Shown here piece after piece: positions 26,812-36,219 of a DNA stretch of 64,000 bases. Each line of letters starts with the position of its first letter. Positions within the stretch are counted from its first letter, which is position 1. The stretch is taken from NCBI GenBank assembly GCA_016282145.1, contig JAEEJZ010000021.1, positions 1 to 64,000 on the forward strand, in the 5' to 3' direction. Below the pieces are notes generated by a model. It ran no database searches. It worked only from the letters and a program-made list of their open reading frames with translations, and was not told the origin of the DNA. The DNA comes from Bacteroidales bacterium. GTDB taxonomy: Bacteria > Bacteroidota > Bacteroidia > Bacteroidales > UBA932. Made by a program: the position numbers and the translations under genes.

Positions 26812-27624
26812 ATGAAAAAACTACTTCTTACTGCGCTGATGCTGATCGCAGCGTTCAGCGGCATTTATGCACAGGAACCGGTTCAGGAGCCTGCGGAGGG
26901 ACCGGTGCAACTACTCACGGAGGAACCGAAGAACTCCACTGATAAATTCGCAGACAAAATCCTCTACGGAAAGCCCAAGAGCTGGTTTGCAAAACACTTC
27001 TTCATCGGCGCCAAATTCGGCGTTTTCAACGACTGGAAGCAGGGAGGGAGCACGAATTTCTCCTATATCATCCGCCCCTCCTTCGGTTATTATATCAATG
27101 ACCGCTGGGCCGTCGGCTTGAAGTTGAACTTCATCGACAGCCGCCTGAATCAGGGGGAAAACGGCTCCGTCTCCGTCTTCGACAACCTCAATTACACCAT
27201 CGCCGGCCTGCTGATGGGCAAAGGCTTGAACAACAACTTCCTGTCCTGGGAAGTCAAGGAGTTCGTGCGCTACCGGGCGACCAAACTCTTCTGGGACAGG
27301 CTTAACCTGTGGATTGAGGTCAATGCCTATCAGGGTATGCGCTTCCCCCGGCTCTCGGACGGAAAACTGGACAAGTCCGGGAAGAAATTCATCTACGGCG
27401 CCGCCATCTATCCGGCCATCACCTGCAACATCACGGAAAAGTGGATGCTCTATACTTCTTTTGAACTGCTTTCCCTCTCCTACGACGGCGCCGAGAAAAT
27501 CGACCTGTATTCGACAGACGCCAAAGATATGACGCAGCGTCAGGGGAACTTCACCTTCCAGGCCAATCCGCTGTACGCCATCGCCAAGGCGGTCGTCAAC
27601 ATCAGCATCATCAAGAGCTTCTAA
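26812..27624 (+). CDS. Outer-membrane beta-barrel protein of unknown function
   Basis: 270 residues from ATG 26812; the track ORF start at 26386 is a read-through of another frame. The signal peptide is MKKLLLTALMLIAAFSGIYAQ. A proline/glutamate-rich spacer (EPVQEPAEGPVQ) is followed by barrel-like strands (FIGAKFGVFNDW, SYIIRPSFGYYINDRWAVGLKLNF) that end in AVVNISIIKSF with a terminal phenylalanine. No named family is recognised. A TACTTTGT box lies 3 bases before the start. The LacI-type gene follows after 12 bases. Confidence 0.75.
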   Translation: MKKLLLTALMLIAAFSGIYAQEPVQEPAEGPVQLLTEEPKNSTDKFADKILYGKPKSWFAKHFFIGAKFGVFNDWKQGGSTNFSYIIRPSFGYYINDRWAVGLKLNFIDSRLNQGENGSVSVFDNLNYTIAGLLMGKGLNNNFLSWEVKEFVRYRATKLFWDRLNLWIEVNAYQGMRFPRLSDGKLDKSGKKFIYGAAIYPAITCNITEKWMLYTSFELLSLSYDGAEKIDLYSTDAKDMTQRQGNFTFQANPLYAIAKAVVNISIIKSF

Positions 27625-27636
27625 GCGCAGTTCCCC

Positions 27637-28722
27637 ATGGGTAAGAAAGTCAGCATCAAGCAGATTGCCGAGATGGCCGGGGTTTCCGCCGGCACGGTTG
27701 ACCGGATTATCCATAATCGGGGAAAAGTGTCTGAACGGAATATGGAGGCGGTGGAGCGTGTCCTCAAGGAGGTCGGCTACCGCTCCAATATCCATAATTC
27801 GGCAGTCGGCTATTTCCGGCAACTGAAGGTGGCGGTCACCATGCCCCAGACCAGCTGGGGCGACTACTGGTGGCTGATCGATTCCGGCATACGGCACGCC
27901 ATCGACGAATACAACGACGTCAGTATCGAACTGGAGCTGTTCTACTACAACCAGTTCAACATCGACTCCTACCGCGAGGCTTATCGCAAGATCCTGGCGG
28001 CCCGTCCGGATGCCGTCATTATCGGTCCCTCGTTCACCGAGGAAACCCGCGAACTCTGCCGGGAACTGGACAATATGCATACGCCCTACGTGATGGTGGA
28101 TTCCGTGGTGACGGGGACCCGTCCCCTGACCTACCTGTGCGCGGACGCCCACGCCGCCGGACGCATCCAGGCGGAAATCCTGAACCAGATCACCCCTCCC
28201 GGAAAGGCCATCGCCCTGTTCGAGGCGGTGCCGGTCAACAATCGGGAACCGGTGAACACCGGCAAGCGCAAACAGGGCTGGGTAGAGTATTTTTCCCAGC
28301 AGGCCAGTCCCCGTGCGCTGATTTCCAGCACCTACTCGGTGCTCGAGAAGAACGAAGCGCATTTTGCGGCATTCTTCGAAGCGCATCCCGACATCGGCGG
28401 TATCGCCGTCCAGAATTCGCGTGCCTATATGGCGGCAGAAATGCTCAAAAAGCTGAATATCGAGAATATCGCTATCGTCGGCTTCGACCTTACGGAACGC
28501 AATGCAAGCTGCCTGCGCAACCGGGAAATCAGTGCGCTGATCTGCCAGAATCCCGAACTGCAGGGCTATCAGGCGGTCATCGCCATCCTCGAATATATGC
28601 TCTACAAGCGTCCCGGCATCCGGAAGGTGAGCTACAGTCCCATCGATATCGTACTGGCGGAGAATCTGCCTTACTACAGCGCTACTTTCGGCAGCGGCAA
28701 CAATATCTTCCCCGTCGCCTGA
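27637..28722 (+). CDS. LacI-family transcriptional regulator
   Basis: 361 residues. The N-terminal LacI helix-turn-helix reads VSIKQIAEMAGVSAGTVDRIIHNRGKV and is followed by the hinge VLKEVGYRSN. The C-terminal type-1 periplasmic-binding-like effector domain (LKVAVTMPQTSWGDYWW, PDAVIIGPSF, IAIVGFDLTERN) resembles sugar-binding regulators that bind sugars without a separate binding protein. The target genes cannot be read from here; no sugar-use genes are adjacent. Its stop overlaps the lipid kinase start by one base (TGATG), so both are likely one transcript. Confidence 0.9.
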   Translation: MGKKVSIKQIAEMAGVSAGTVDRIIHNRGKVSERNMEAVERVLKEVGYRSNIHNSAVGYFRQLKVAVTMPQTSWGDYWWLIDSGIRHAIDEYNDVSIELELFYYNQFNIDSYREAYRKILAARPDAVIIGPSFTEETRELCRELDNMHTPYVMVDSVVTGTRPLTYLCADAHAAGRIQAEILNQITPPGKAIALFEAVPVNNREPVNTGKRKQGWVEYFSQQASPRALISSTYSVLEKNEAHFAAFFEAHPDIGGIAVQNSRAYMAAEMLKKLNIENIAIVGFDLTERNASCLRNREISALICQNPELQGYQAVIAILEYMLYKRPGIRKVSYSPIDIVLAENLPYYSATFGSGNNIFPVA

Positions 28723-29675
28723 TGAACACGAACTGGTATATCATCGCCAACGCCCGTGCCGGCTCAAGCCAGACTTTCGGCTTGTGGGAAAAGGCACAGA
28801 AGGAGTTGGACGCATATGGCGTGGGCTATACGCTCGTGCGCACGGAGCATCGGGGACATGCGCGGGAACTCGCCCGCGATGCGGCCGCCGCCGGCTGGCG
28901 CAAACTGCTTGCGGTCGGGGGTGACGGCAGTATCCACGAAGTGATGGGCGGCGTGCTGGACTGGTGCGCCGACAACGGCGGGGATCCCGCCGAATTCACG
29001 CTCGGCGTGGCTCCCATCGGCTCCGGCAACGACTGGATCAAGTCTTTCGGCATTTCCAATGACGCCATGAAGATCATTCCGCTGATGGCGGAGGGCCGCA
29101 GCGGAAAGGAAGATGTCTTCCATCTGCAATTCGGAGACGGCCGGCGGGCCTGGATGGCCAACGGCGCGGGAACGGGCTTCGATGCCCACGTCTGCCAGCG
29201 GGTGAATCACCAGAAGGAAAGGGGTCTCCGCAGCAAGATGATTTACCTGGATGCGCTGCGCTATACCATCTTCCATATCAAGCCTATCCGCGTCCGCGTC
29301 ACCGGAGACGGCAAAGAATATTTCTGCGGAGAATGCTATTCGATTGCCCTGGGCAACGGAAAATACAGCGGCGGCGGCATGCGCCAGGTCCCGCTTGCGG
29401 AGCCCGATGACGGCTTATTGGATGTACTGGTCGTCCCTAAGGCCAGGCTCGCACGCCTGGTCCCGGAAATCCCCCGCCTCTTCGCCGGCACGGTGCATCA
29501 ATCGGCCCTGACCATCAGTTTCCGTTGCAGGGAACTCAGCATAGAACCCCTGGACGATGCCTCCAGAGACATCGTGGAAGTGGACGGAGAGATCGAGGGT
29601 CAGTTGCCCCTTAGCGTGAGACTGGACGGAAGAAAGCTGAATGTCTTGTCAGCCAAAGCGCCAGTTTCCCGATAA
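28722..29675 (+). CDS. Diacylglycerol/lipid kinase family protein
   Basis: 317 residues from ATG 28722; the track ORF (27870) is a run-in from another frame. The DAGK catalytic domain is clear: IANARAGSS, the LLAVGGDGSIHEVMGG loop, and APIGSGNDWIKSFG. The C-terminal half matches YegS/DgkB-type lipid kinases (SIALGNGKYSGGGMRQVPLAEPDDGLLDV). It phosphorylates diacylglycerol or a related lipid at the membrane. The 3' end overlaps the convergent PAP2 phosphatase gene by 65 bases, a pairing of lipid kinase and lipid phosphatase. Confidence 0.9.
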   Translation: MNTNWYIIANARAGSSQTFGLWEKAQKELDAYGVGYTLVRTEHRGHARELARDAAAAGWRKLLAVGGDGSIHEVMGGVLDWCADNGGDPAEFTLGVAPIGSGNDWIKSFGISNDAMKIIPLMAEGRSGKEDVFHLQFGDGRRAWMANGAGTGFDAHVCQRVNHQKERGLRSKMIYLDALRYTIFHIKPIRVRVTGDGKEYFCGECYSIALGNGKYSGGGMRQVPLAEPDDGLLDVLVVPKARLARLVPEIPRLFAGTVHQSALTISFRCRELSIEPLDDASRDIVEVDGEIEGQLPLSVRLDGRKLNVLSAKAPVSR

Positions 29676-30210
29676 TCAGGGCGAAGAACGCACCGGCAAG
29701 GAAGCCGACCAGCACATCGCCCAGAAAATGCTTCCCTACAAATACGCGGCTGATGCCGACGAGGAAGGCCCAGATATATATCCATATAAGATAGGGCTTG
29801 CAGCGGCTGCCGTCGCAGCGGAAGGCCATGGAGGAACCGATGGCGAAGGCCAGCGTATTCGCCGCGTGGGAGGAGTAGAAACCGTAGCGTCCACCGCCTT
29901 CCAGCACCCAGAGCCCCTGTTCCAGCATATACGGGTCCTTGCAGGGCCGCAGGCGGGCCACCAGGTCCTTGATGAAGTTGGAGCCCTGATCGCAACAGAC
30001 GATCATCAGCACGATGGACACGATCCACAGCAGGCCGCAACGCCATCCCAGACGGCGGAAGAGGAAGAAGGCCACCACCGCATACATCACGAACCAGATT
30101 TCGCGGTTGGAGAACAGCAGCCAGAGATAATCCGTCGCCGTGCAGTGGAGGGAATTGATGGCCAGGGTCAGTTCCCGGTCCAGAGAATGAAGTTGCCAGA
30201 TCCAGTTCAT
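29611..30210 (-). CDS. PAP2-family phosphatase
   Basis: 199 residues, with five to six membrane segments. The three PAP2 motifs are present: [16 protein letters not shown] (a variant of PSGH) and [13 protein letters not shown]. These enzymes remove phosphate from phosphatidic acid, undecaprenyl diphosphate or lipid A at the membrane outer face; which one is not determined. The start overlaps the obgE stop by 4 bases on the minus strand. Its end overlaps the opposite lipid kinase gene by 65 bases, so the last 21 codons of each are antisense to the other. Confidence 0.88.
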   Translation of the reverse strand: MNWIWQLHSLDRELTLAINSLHCTATDYLWLLFSNREIWFVMYAVVAFFLFRRLGWRCGLLWIVSIVLMIVCCDQGSNFIKDLVARLRPCKDPYMLEQGLWVLEGGGRYGFYSSHAANTLAFAIGSSMAFRCDGSRCKPYLIWIYIWAFLVGISRVFVGKHFLGDVLVGFLAGAFFALIIGKLALWLTRHSAFFRPVSR

Positions 30211-31199
30211 GCTTGTAATGCTTTCCAGAGTTCGTCTTTAAGGCGGTCGATGCCTTCGCCGCTGATGGAGGAGATAAAGAGATGCGGGACCCCGCGCGGC
30301 AGGTGCGGAGCGATTTCCCGCTCGATCTGCGCATCGATACAGTCGCATTTGGTCACCGCAAGGATGCGCTGCTTGGTCAGCAGTTCGGGGTTGTATTGCT
30401 TGAGTTCGGCCAGCAGGGTCTTATAGGCTGCGGCGATGTCTTCCTCCTCTACGCTGACGAGGAAAAGCAGCACCGAATTGCGCTCGATATGCCTCAGGAA
30501 GCGGATGCCGATGCCCTTGCCTTCGTGCGCGCCCTCGATGATGCCGGGGATATCCGCCATCACGAAGGAACGGCCGTCACGGTAATTCACTATACCCAGA
30601 TTGGGTTCGAGCGTCGTGAAGGCATAATCGGCGATCTTGGGCTTGGCCGCCGTCATCACGGAGAGCAGCGTGGACTTGCCCGCGTTCGGAAAGCCCACGA
30701 GCCCCACATCGGCCAGGAGCTTGAGTTCCAGGATGAACCAGCCTTCCTCCCCTTCCTCGCCGGGCTGGGCATAGCGCGGCGTCTGGTTGGTGGCGCTCTT
30801 GAAATTATCGTTGCCCAGGCCCCCGCGGCCGCCCTTGCAGAGGATGCGCTGCTCTCCCGCTTCGGTCAGTTCGAAGAGCATTTCGCCGGTCTCCCCGTCC
30901 TTCACGACCGTGCCTGCAGGTACGTCCAGGATGATATCGGCGCCGTTCTTGCCCTTGCGCAGCGCCGACGAGCCGGGAGCTCCGTCCTCGGCCTTGATGT
31001 GCTTGCGGTACTTCAGGTGGATCAGGGTCCAGAACTGCGGATCGACCCGCAGGATGATGTGCCCCCCGCGGCCGCCGTCTCCCCCGTCGGGACCTCCCTT
31101 CGGGATGTACTTCGCGCGATGCAGGTGCATCGACCCGGCGCCTCCGTGCCCGGAAGCGCAATAAATCTTGACGTAGTCTATGAAGTTGGAATCGGCCAT
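30207..31199 (-). CDS. obgE: GTPase ObgE/CgtA
   Basis: 330 residues. The glycine-rich Obg fold is at the N-terminus ([41 protein letters not shown] shortened here to its motifs), and the G domain follows: GFPNAGKST (G1), the switch segment [14 protein letters not shown], and TKCD (G4). ObgE binds the 50S subunit and links ribosome assembly with stress signalling, including (p)ppGpp. Length is normal, without a long C-terminal extension. It follows the sugar kinase gene by 2 bases and overlaps the PAP2 gene. Confidence 0.95.
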   Translation of the reverse strand: MADSNFIDYVKIYCASGHGGAGSMHLHRAKYIPKGGPDGGDGGRGGHIILRVDPQFWTLIHLKYRKHIKAEDGAPGSSALRKGKNGADIILDVPAGTVVKDGETGEMLFELTEAGEQRILCKGGRGGLGNDNFKSATNQTPRYAQPGEEGEEGWFILELKLLADVGLVGFPNAGKSTLLSVMTAAKPKIADYAFTTLEPNLGIVNYRDGRSFVMADIPGIIEGAHEGKGIGIRFLRHIERNSVLLFLVSVEEEDIAAAYKTLLAELKQYNPELLTKQRILAVTKCDCIDAQIEREIAPHLPRGVPHLFISSISGEGIDRLKDELWKALQA

Positions 31200-31201
31200 A
31201 T

Positions 31202-32041
31202 CTAGGATGCGGAATGATACTCACAAAGGGCGTCGACTGGCTGGCGGACGAAGCGGGAAACGCGGATGCCGGCAGCGGCGAGCAGCGGAGTGAGGATGTC
31301 GCGGCAGGCCCATCCGAAGCCGCCGGCGATGCCGACGGGATACGCGGCGCAGTCGTAATGCCGCAGCGCGCGGTCGATGAAAGCCTGGAAATTCCCGTCC
31401 ACGAGCCCCTTGACATAGGAATCTTCGTAATGGGAAAGCAGGAACGGAGCGATGCTCCCGAGGTAGCCGGAAGGGGCGCCGCTGCGGTAGACCGCTTCGA
31501 CGATAGCGGCATAACTGCCATCAAACTGACGCCTGAAATCTTCGGCCACCGCCTCCGGAACGATACCCTTGATAAAATCGGCAAGGAACAGCCGTCCCAG
31601 CGCGGCGCCGCTCCCTTCGTCGCCGAGGATGAAGCCTCCGGAATACACCTTGCGGTGCACCGCGGTCCCGTCATAGAAGCAGGTATTGGAGCCCGTGCCC
31701 AGGATGGCGGCGATGCCGCACTGACGGCCGCAGACCGCTCGGGCCGCGCCCATCAGGTCGTCCTGGATATCCACTTCCCCCACCTGCACCCGGCTGCGGA
31801 TGAAGGCTTCCAGATCGGTCCGTATGGCATCGGTAACGACCCCTGCGGTATAGAGATAAACGCCGTCCAGGGGCCCCTCAATCTCGGAAAAGCCCTGCGC
31901 AAGCACCTCTTTCACGCGCTCGGGCGGCATCGACGAGACATTCATCCCGCCCCGGAGCACCTGCGTCGCAGGCTCCCCGCTGCGGAGCAGCCGCCAGTCG
32001 CTTTTGGTGGCGCCGCTTTCAATCAGCATACGGTCCTTCAT
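31202..32041 (-). CDS. BadF/BadG-type sugar kinase (N-acetylglucosamine kinase-like)
   Basis: 279 residues. ASKHA-type ATPase motifs are [10 protein letters not shown] (phosphate 1), [13 protein letters not shown] (phosphate 2) and [13 protein letters not shown] (adenosine). The layout [19 protein letters not shown] is that of the BadF/BadG/BcrA/BcrD ATPase family as seen in N-acetylglucosamine kinases of Bacteroidetes. It probably phosphorylates an amino sugar salvaged from the cell wall or host glycans. A perfect TAACTTTG box lies 5 bases before the ATG. It is the first gene of a three-gene run with obgE and the PAP2 phosphatase. Confidence 0.85.
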   Translation of the reverse strand: MKDRMLIESGATKSDWRLLRSGEPATQVLRGGMNVSSMPPERVKEVLAQGFSEIEGPLDGVYLYTAGVVTDAIRTDLEAFIRSRVQVGEVDIQDDLMGAARAVCGRQCGIAAILGTGSNTCFYDGTAVHRKVYSGGFILGDEGSGAALGRLFLADFIKGIVPEAVAEDFRRQFDGSYAAIVEAVYRSGAPSGYLGSIAPFLLSHYEDSYVKGLVDGNFQAFIDRALRHYDCAAYPVGIAGGFGWACRDILTPLLAAAGIRVSRFVRQPVDALCEYHSAS

Positions 32042-32046
32042 GCAAG

Positions 32047-32054
32047 CAAAGTTA
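32047..32054 (-). promoter_or_regulatory. -7 box (TAACTTTG) for the sugar kinase-obgE-PAP2 operon
   Basis: A perfect TAnnTTTG on the minus strand, ending 5 bases before the ATG at 32041. Confidence 0.6.
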
Positions 32055-32084
32055 GGGAATTTTGGCGAATCCCCTATAAAAAAC

Positions 32085-32092
32085 TATCTTTG
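32085..32092 (+). promoter_or_regulatory. -7 box (TATCTTTG) for the aminotransferase
   Basis: A perfect TAnnTTTG 20 bases before the ATG at 32113, with TTTTGG about 24 bases upstream as a possible -33 element. Confidence 0.55.
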
Positions 32093-32112
32093 TCCCCTCA
32101 AACTAAATATTT

Positions 32113-33312
32113 ATGCCCCAGATTTCCAATACCGCCCGGATCATGCCGGAATCGGCTATCCGCAAACTCACCCCTTACGCCGACCAGGCGAAGGCGGACG
32201 GCGTGCACGTCTATCACCTGAACATCGGTGCACCGGACATCAAATCGCCGGAAAGTGCCGTGCAGGCGGTCAAGGATTTCGAATTCGACCATCTTCCCTA
32301 CTCGAATTCCGCGGGCACCTTCGCCCTGCGGAGGGCGCTGGTGGAGAAGTACTACCAGCCCATCGGCATCGACATCACCGTCAACGACATCCTGGCGACG
32401 GTGGCGGGCTCCGAAGCGCTGACCATGGTCTTCCAGGCAGCCTGCGACCCGGGCGACGAAGTGCTCGTGATGGAGCCCTTCTACTGCAACTACAACACCT
32501 TCACGATGATGAACCGGGTGGAAATGGTTGCGGTGCACACCGATATCAAAGACGGCTTCAAGGTCCCGCCGATGGAAGCGTTCGAAGCGGCCATCACCCC
32601 GCGGACCAAGGCCATCCTGCTCTGCAATCCGGGCAACCCCACTGGCACGCTCTACAGCAAGAAGGAAATGCTCGCCATCGGGGAACTCTGCCGCAAGCAC
32701 GACCTCTTCCTCGTTTCCGACGAGGCTTACCGCGAGTTCTGCTACACCGGGGAACCCTATTTCTCGGCGATGCAGATTCCCAACCTGCGGGACAATATCA
32801 TCCTCGTAGATTCCGCTTCAAAGCGATACAACCTCTGCGGCGCGCGCGTCGGCTGCATCATTTCCTACAACCGCGACGTGCTGGGGCTGATTACCAAGCT
32901 CGCTCAGGCGCGTCTCTGCCCTCCGGTACTCGGCCAGACGGCGCTCTACGGAGCCCTCGACGCTCCGGCCTCCTATTACGAGGATGTGCGCAAGGAGTAC
33001 ATCGCCCGGCGCGACTATACTGTCAAGGCCCTCAATGACATTCCCGGTGTCTTTTCGCCGATGCCGATGGGGGCATTCTACACCGTCGCCGAGTTGCCGG
33101 TGCACAATGCCGAGAACTTTGCCAAATGGCTGCTGACGGATTTCCGACTGGACGGGGCGACGACGATGATTACCCCCGCCGCACCCTTCTACAAGACCAA
33201 GGGCGAGGGCACGAACCAGGTCCGAATCGCCTATGTCCTGGAAGTTCCGGCACTGAAGAAGGCCATCCGCATTATCCGGGAAGGGCTGGAAATCTATCGG
33301 AAGTTAGAATAA
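32113..33312 (+). CDS. Pyridoxal phosphate-dependent aminotransferase (class I/II)
   Basis: 399 residues, fold type I aminotransferase of the aspartate-aminotransferase group. Landmarks are LNIGAPDIKSPES near the start, LPYSNSAGTFALRRAL, the cofactor-phosphate region VAGSEALTMVF, NPGNPTGTLYS, DEAYREFCY, and the cofactor lysine in VDSASKRYNLCGARVG. The C-terminal arginine is expected in NQVRIAYV. It transfers amino groups between amino acids and 2-oxo acids in the cytoplasm; the substrate is not fixed by sequence. Single gene behind its own promoter, convergent with the C10 protease gene after 29 bases. Confidence 0.9.
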   Translation: MPQISNTARIMPESAIRKLTPYADQAKADGVHVYHLNIGAPDIKSPESAVQAVKDFEFDHLPYSNSAGTFALRRALVEKYYQPIGIDITVNDILATVAGSEALTMVFQAACDPGDEVLVMEPFYCNYNTFTMMNRVEMVAVHTDIKDGFKVPPMEAFEAAITPRTKAILLCNPGNPTGTLYSKKEMLAIGELCRKHDLFLVSDEAYREFCYTGEPYFSAMQIPNLRDNIILVDSASKRYNLCGARVGCIISYNRDVLGLITKLAQARLCPPVLGQTALYGALDAPASYYEDVRKEYIARRDYTVKALNDIPGVFSPMPMGAFYTVAELPVHNAENFAKWLLTDFRLDGATTMITPAAPFYKTKGEGTNQVRIAYVLEVPALKKAIRIIREGLEIYRKLE

Positions 33313-33341
33313 GCCCGTTGCCGCAGTCCCTTCGACCCAGT

Positions 33342-35063
33342 TTACGGAACTTCCAGTTCCTTCACAATCGTCTCTTTTGAACCGTCCGCGTAGGTAAGGA
33401 CGGCTTTGACGGTATGACGTCCCGAGGTCAGCGCAGGGGTCTCCTGCTCGAAAGGAACGCCGTCCAGGTACCATTGCAATTTCAGATAGGGCCGCTGCCC
33501 ATAGACGACTTCGGGCTGCCAGCGCTGTCCTTCGATGTATTGCGCTTCTTCGGAAATGAAGTAGACGTCCGGACCGGCGGAAAGGAAGCCCACCGTACCG
33601 TCGTCCAGGCTGTAAGACATCGGCAGCCACTCCTGACCGACACGGTAAAAAACCCTCAGCACGTCGCCCAGGGCAGGCTCCAGCGTAATCCGGCAGGTGT
33701 AATCCTGAACGATGGTGCCGTAGTTCGGCTCCAGGGTCATAATGCCGAGCGGATCCCCCACGAATTCGCGGAGCGTACCCGTCCTGTCCACCAGTCCGAT
33801 GCGCAGGGCACCGTCCTGATAGTCCGTCAGTCCCCTATTGGTGCAAAGGCCGAAATCCAGCGTGAAGGGTGTGCCCTTTCCGATGCTTCCTGAACTCAGC
33901 CGCATCCCTTCATAATCGCCGGAGCGACGCAGGCACAAGAGGGTTCTCGGGCGGCTGCTGCCGTTCTTGTCGGGCACGAGGTCGAAGGCGGCCGCATGCT
34001 GGTAATAATAGCCGTATTCGGCTTCCTTGGACGGATCCCCGCTGTAAGGGAAGAAGCAGTCGACACTGAAATATCCGTTGCACTCGCCCTTCCAGCCCCA
34101 GTTCACGTGCAGGCGCGAAGAATCGTCATAACCGTCCACGACAAAGGCGTGCCCGTTATTGGAAGAGTAGGCGGAATAGAGGACGGGGTGATCCGCATCG
34201 ATTTCCGCCTTCAGGCGGTCGAACCACGCAGCGGTGGAATAGTATGCGCGCTGCTCCATCAGGCCTGCAAGCGAATAGGAGAAATAAGCGGCCATCATTC
34301 CCGGCGCATCGCTGGGGAAAGCGCTGGTCCCGCCCGCATTGAAGGACGACTGTACGGCCACGCCGCAGTCATAGACCAGCTTTGCCACGCTGCGGTTATC
34401 CTCCGGAACGTGGTTCAGGGGCATATCGCTCCATTTGTAGTTGTCGCCCAGCGCGTGTCCGCTCTGGGTACGCGTATTCCCCTTGGCTGTCATATAGGTA
34501 TAGGCCGGCAGTATGCCGGAGCCCGCCTTCGGCCAGCCATAGTGGCGCATGATGATGGCCATGGAAACGGCCACGCAGCCGGCGATTGATTTTTCTCCGT
34601 CCACCGTCGGGGCGTAGTAGTTGAAGGGACTTCCCTGCCCCCAGGTCGCGGTATTGATCAAGTGCGTTCCGGCACCCGCGCGGCTGAGCACGGAGGGAGC
34701 GTCCCAGACGGCCAGGAGGCGGCTGTCAGGGGTTTTTCCTGCCGATACTACCTGACGGATCACGCGGCTCGTCGCATCGGCCCAGGCCCGCAGGTTATCC
34801 GGCGCATCGCGCAGCGTAAAGCGGCCGCCGTACGAATAGGCCAGGACGGGAAGGGCACAGTCATCCGCGGAAATAATGATGAATCCCCCGCCCTTGCGGT
34901 TGAATACATGCAGGCCCTCGGGAGCCTCGCTCAAACGCTCCCAATCCGCATTTCCGGGCATAAACGCCTGGACGACTTCACGGGCACGCTGCTCGCTGAC
35001 AGGCGCAGCGTGAAGCACGATGGCCGCCGCGAAGGCGGAGAGCAAAAGCAGCAGTCGTTTCAT
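33342..35063 (-). CDS. Secreted C10-family cysteine protease (streptopain-like)
   Basis: 573 residues. A signal peptide (MKRLLLLLSAFAAAIVLHAA) is followed by a short propeptide of the Spi/inhibitor type (residues about 21-125). The mature C10 domain has the catalytic cysteine in SIAGCVAVSMA (C163), the histidine in NNGHAFVVDGYD (H305) and the tryptophan segment HVNWGWKGECNGYF. It ends in an extra beta-rich region of about 200 residues with a type of Ig-like/secretion domain. Such proteases degrade host or dietary proteins and resemble SpeB and interpain. The gene overlaps the upstream lipoprotein gene by 4 bases (ATGA), so the two are co-transcribed. Confidence 0.9.
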   Translation of the reverse strand: MKRLLLLLSAFAAAIVLHAAPVSEQRAREVVQAFMPGNADWERLSEAPEGLHVFNRKGGGFIIISADDCALPVLAYSYGGRFTLRDAPDNLRAWADATSRVIRQVVSAGKTPDSRLLAVWDAPSVLSRAGAGTHLINTATWGQGSPFNYYAPTVDGEKSIAGCVAVSMAIIMRHYGWPKAGSGILPAYTYMTAKGNTRTQSGHALGDNYKWSDMPLNHVPEDNRSVAKLVYDCGVAVQSSFNAGGTSAFPSDAPGMMAAYFSYSLAGLMEQRAYYSTAAWFDRLKAEIDADHPVLYSAYSSNNGHAFVVDGYDDSSRLHVNWGWKGECNGYFSVDCFFPYSGDPSKEAEYGYYYQHAAAFDLVPDKNGSSRPRTLLCLRRSGDYEGMRLSSGSIGKGTPFTLDFGLCTNRGLTDYQDGALRIGLVDRTGTLREFVGDPLGIMTLEPNYGTIVQDYTCRITLEPALGDVLRVFYRVGQEWLPMSYSLDDGTVGFLSAGPDVYFISEEAQYIEGQRWQPEVVYGQRPYLKLQWYLDGVPFEQETPALTSGRHTVKAVLTYADGSKETIVKELEVP

Positions 35064-36181
35064 AGGGCCGTATTGAAAATGAGGAGTTTATTACCTGTAG
35101 CGTCGAGGCACCATACCAGTCCGTCCTTGCTTTGGACGCTACGCATCTGCACCATTCCCTTCAGCGAAGTGGAAAGGCCGATGGAGGAGAACTCCGCATC
35201 GAAGAGAGTCCCCCGCCTTTTCGGCAGGCTCACCCGAAGCAGCTTGCCTTCGGAAAGCCGCTGAAGCCGCCATTCGAGCGCATCGCTGGATTCCAGGAGT
35301 CCGATCTGGTCGCGCAGCGCATCGCAGGCAAAGACCGGTGTCACCATACCCTTATTAGTAATGCTATAGAGTCCCGGAACCGAAGTGCTCAGATAAGGCG
35401 GCGCTTCCTGGGCATATTGCGTTTCCGGCAGAGTAAGCAGGTCGCCGTTCGCGAGGGTTATGGGCGCGATGGAAAGGTACATCGCCCCGCCTTCGGCATC
35501 GGAAATTTTCAAATCAGCGCCGGCGGAAAGGGCTGCGGACGGCAGCACGAAGCGGAAGACGGTCGCGCTGGTGCCGGGAGTGACGCCTTTCCCGCAATCC
35601 AGGACCAGGCTGCAGGCGCCCTCCCCCTCGAAAGTAACGGCAGCATCGGCACCCAGGCGGACCAGGGCCTTTCCGCAGAGCGGGTATTCATCGGGAGTCG
35701 TGAGGGTCAGGGAAGTAATGCCCAACTGGCTTTTCAGCGGCAAACTGAGCACGGCCATCGGACAGCGCAATCGGGTAGCGACGCTACCATCGGCGGTAGC
35801 GGCATAGAGGCAGGCATCGGCATCATAGCCGTCAGCGACATAGCGCTGCACCTGCGGGAAAGTGGCGTAGAAGGTCGATGCCGTCTTGTACTCGACGGAA
35901 AGGGCTTCCGGCGCCGTCAGGATGAAGGGCGCACTGCCGGGCTTTTCGCCGCTGAAAGTTCCGCTCTCCTGCTTCGCTCCGGCACTGAGGCGGAACACTT
36001 TTCCGCTTCTGCGCGTGGAACTCAGCACCTTGACCGCATCGCCGCTCGTCCAGACGGGATCCGGAGCGAAGACTGTGCCTTCACGGGACAGCGTCAGGTT
36101 CAAATCGCTGATAAACGGCTCCACCATGGCGCAGGCCGCCGCAAATGCACAGAGCAAAATGGAAAAGAATCTCTTTTTCAT
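35060..36181 (-). CDS. Fimbrillin-like lipoprotein, co-transcribed with C10 protease
   Basis: 373 residues from ATG 36181 (MKKRFFSILLCAFAAACAMVEP), a lipoprotein signal with the lipobox AAC. Beta-rich sequence, with PVWTSGDAVKVLSS near the N-terminus that resembles the W..GD motif of the fimbrillin-like lipoproteins at 55-64 kb here, and YATFPQVQRYV further on. The C-terminal part has TNKGMVTPVFACDALRDQI. No exact family is recognised. It is the first gene of an operon with the C10 protease, so it may anchor, present or restrain the protease; that is inference. A GATATTTG box lies 4 bases before the start, divergent from the C1 peptidase. Confidence 0.7.
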   Translation of the reverse strand: MKKRFFSILLCAFAAACAMVEPFISDLNLTLSREGTVFAPDPVWTSGDAVKVLSSTRRSGKVFRLSAGAKQESGTFSGEKPGSAPFILTAPEALSVEYKTASTFYATFPQVQRYVADGYDADACLYAATADGSVATRLRCPMAVLSLPLKSQLGITSLTLTTPDEYPLCGKALVRLGADAAVTFEGEGACSLVLDCGKGVTPGTSATVFRFVLPSAALSAGADLKISDAEGGAMYLSIAPITLANGDLLTLPETQYAQEAPPYLSTSVPGLYSITNKGMVTPVFACDALRDQIGLLESSDALEWRLQRLSEGKLLRVSLPKRRGTLFDAEFSSIGLSTSLKGMVQMRSVQSKDGLVWCLDATGNKLLIFNTAL

Positions 36182-36219
36182 AGCACAAATATCCACAATT
36201 ATTGCTACATTCGCAAGTT

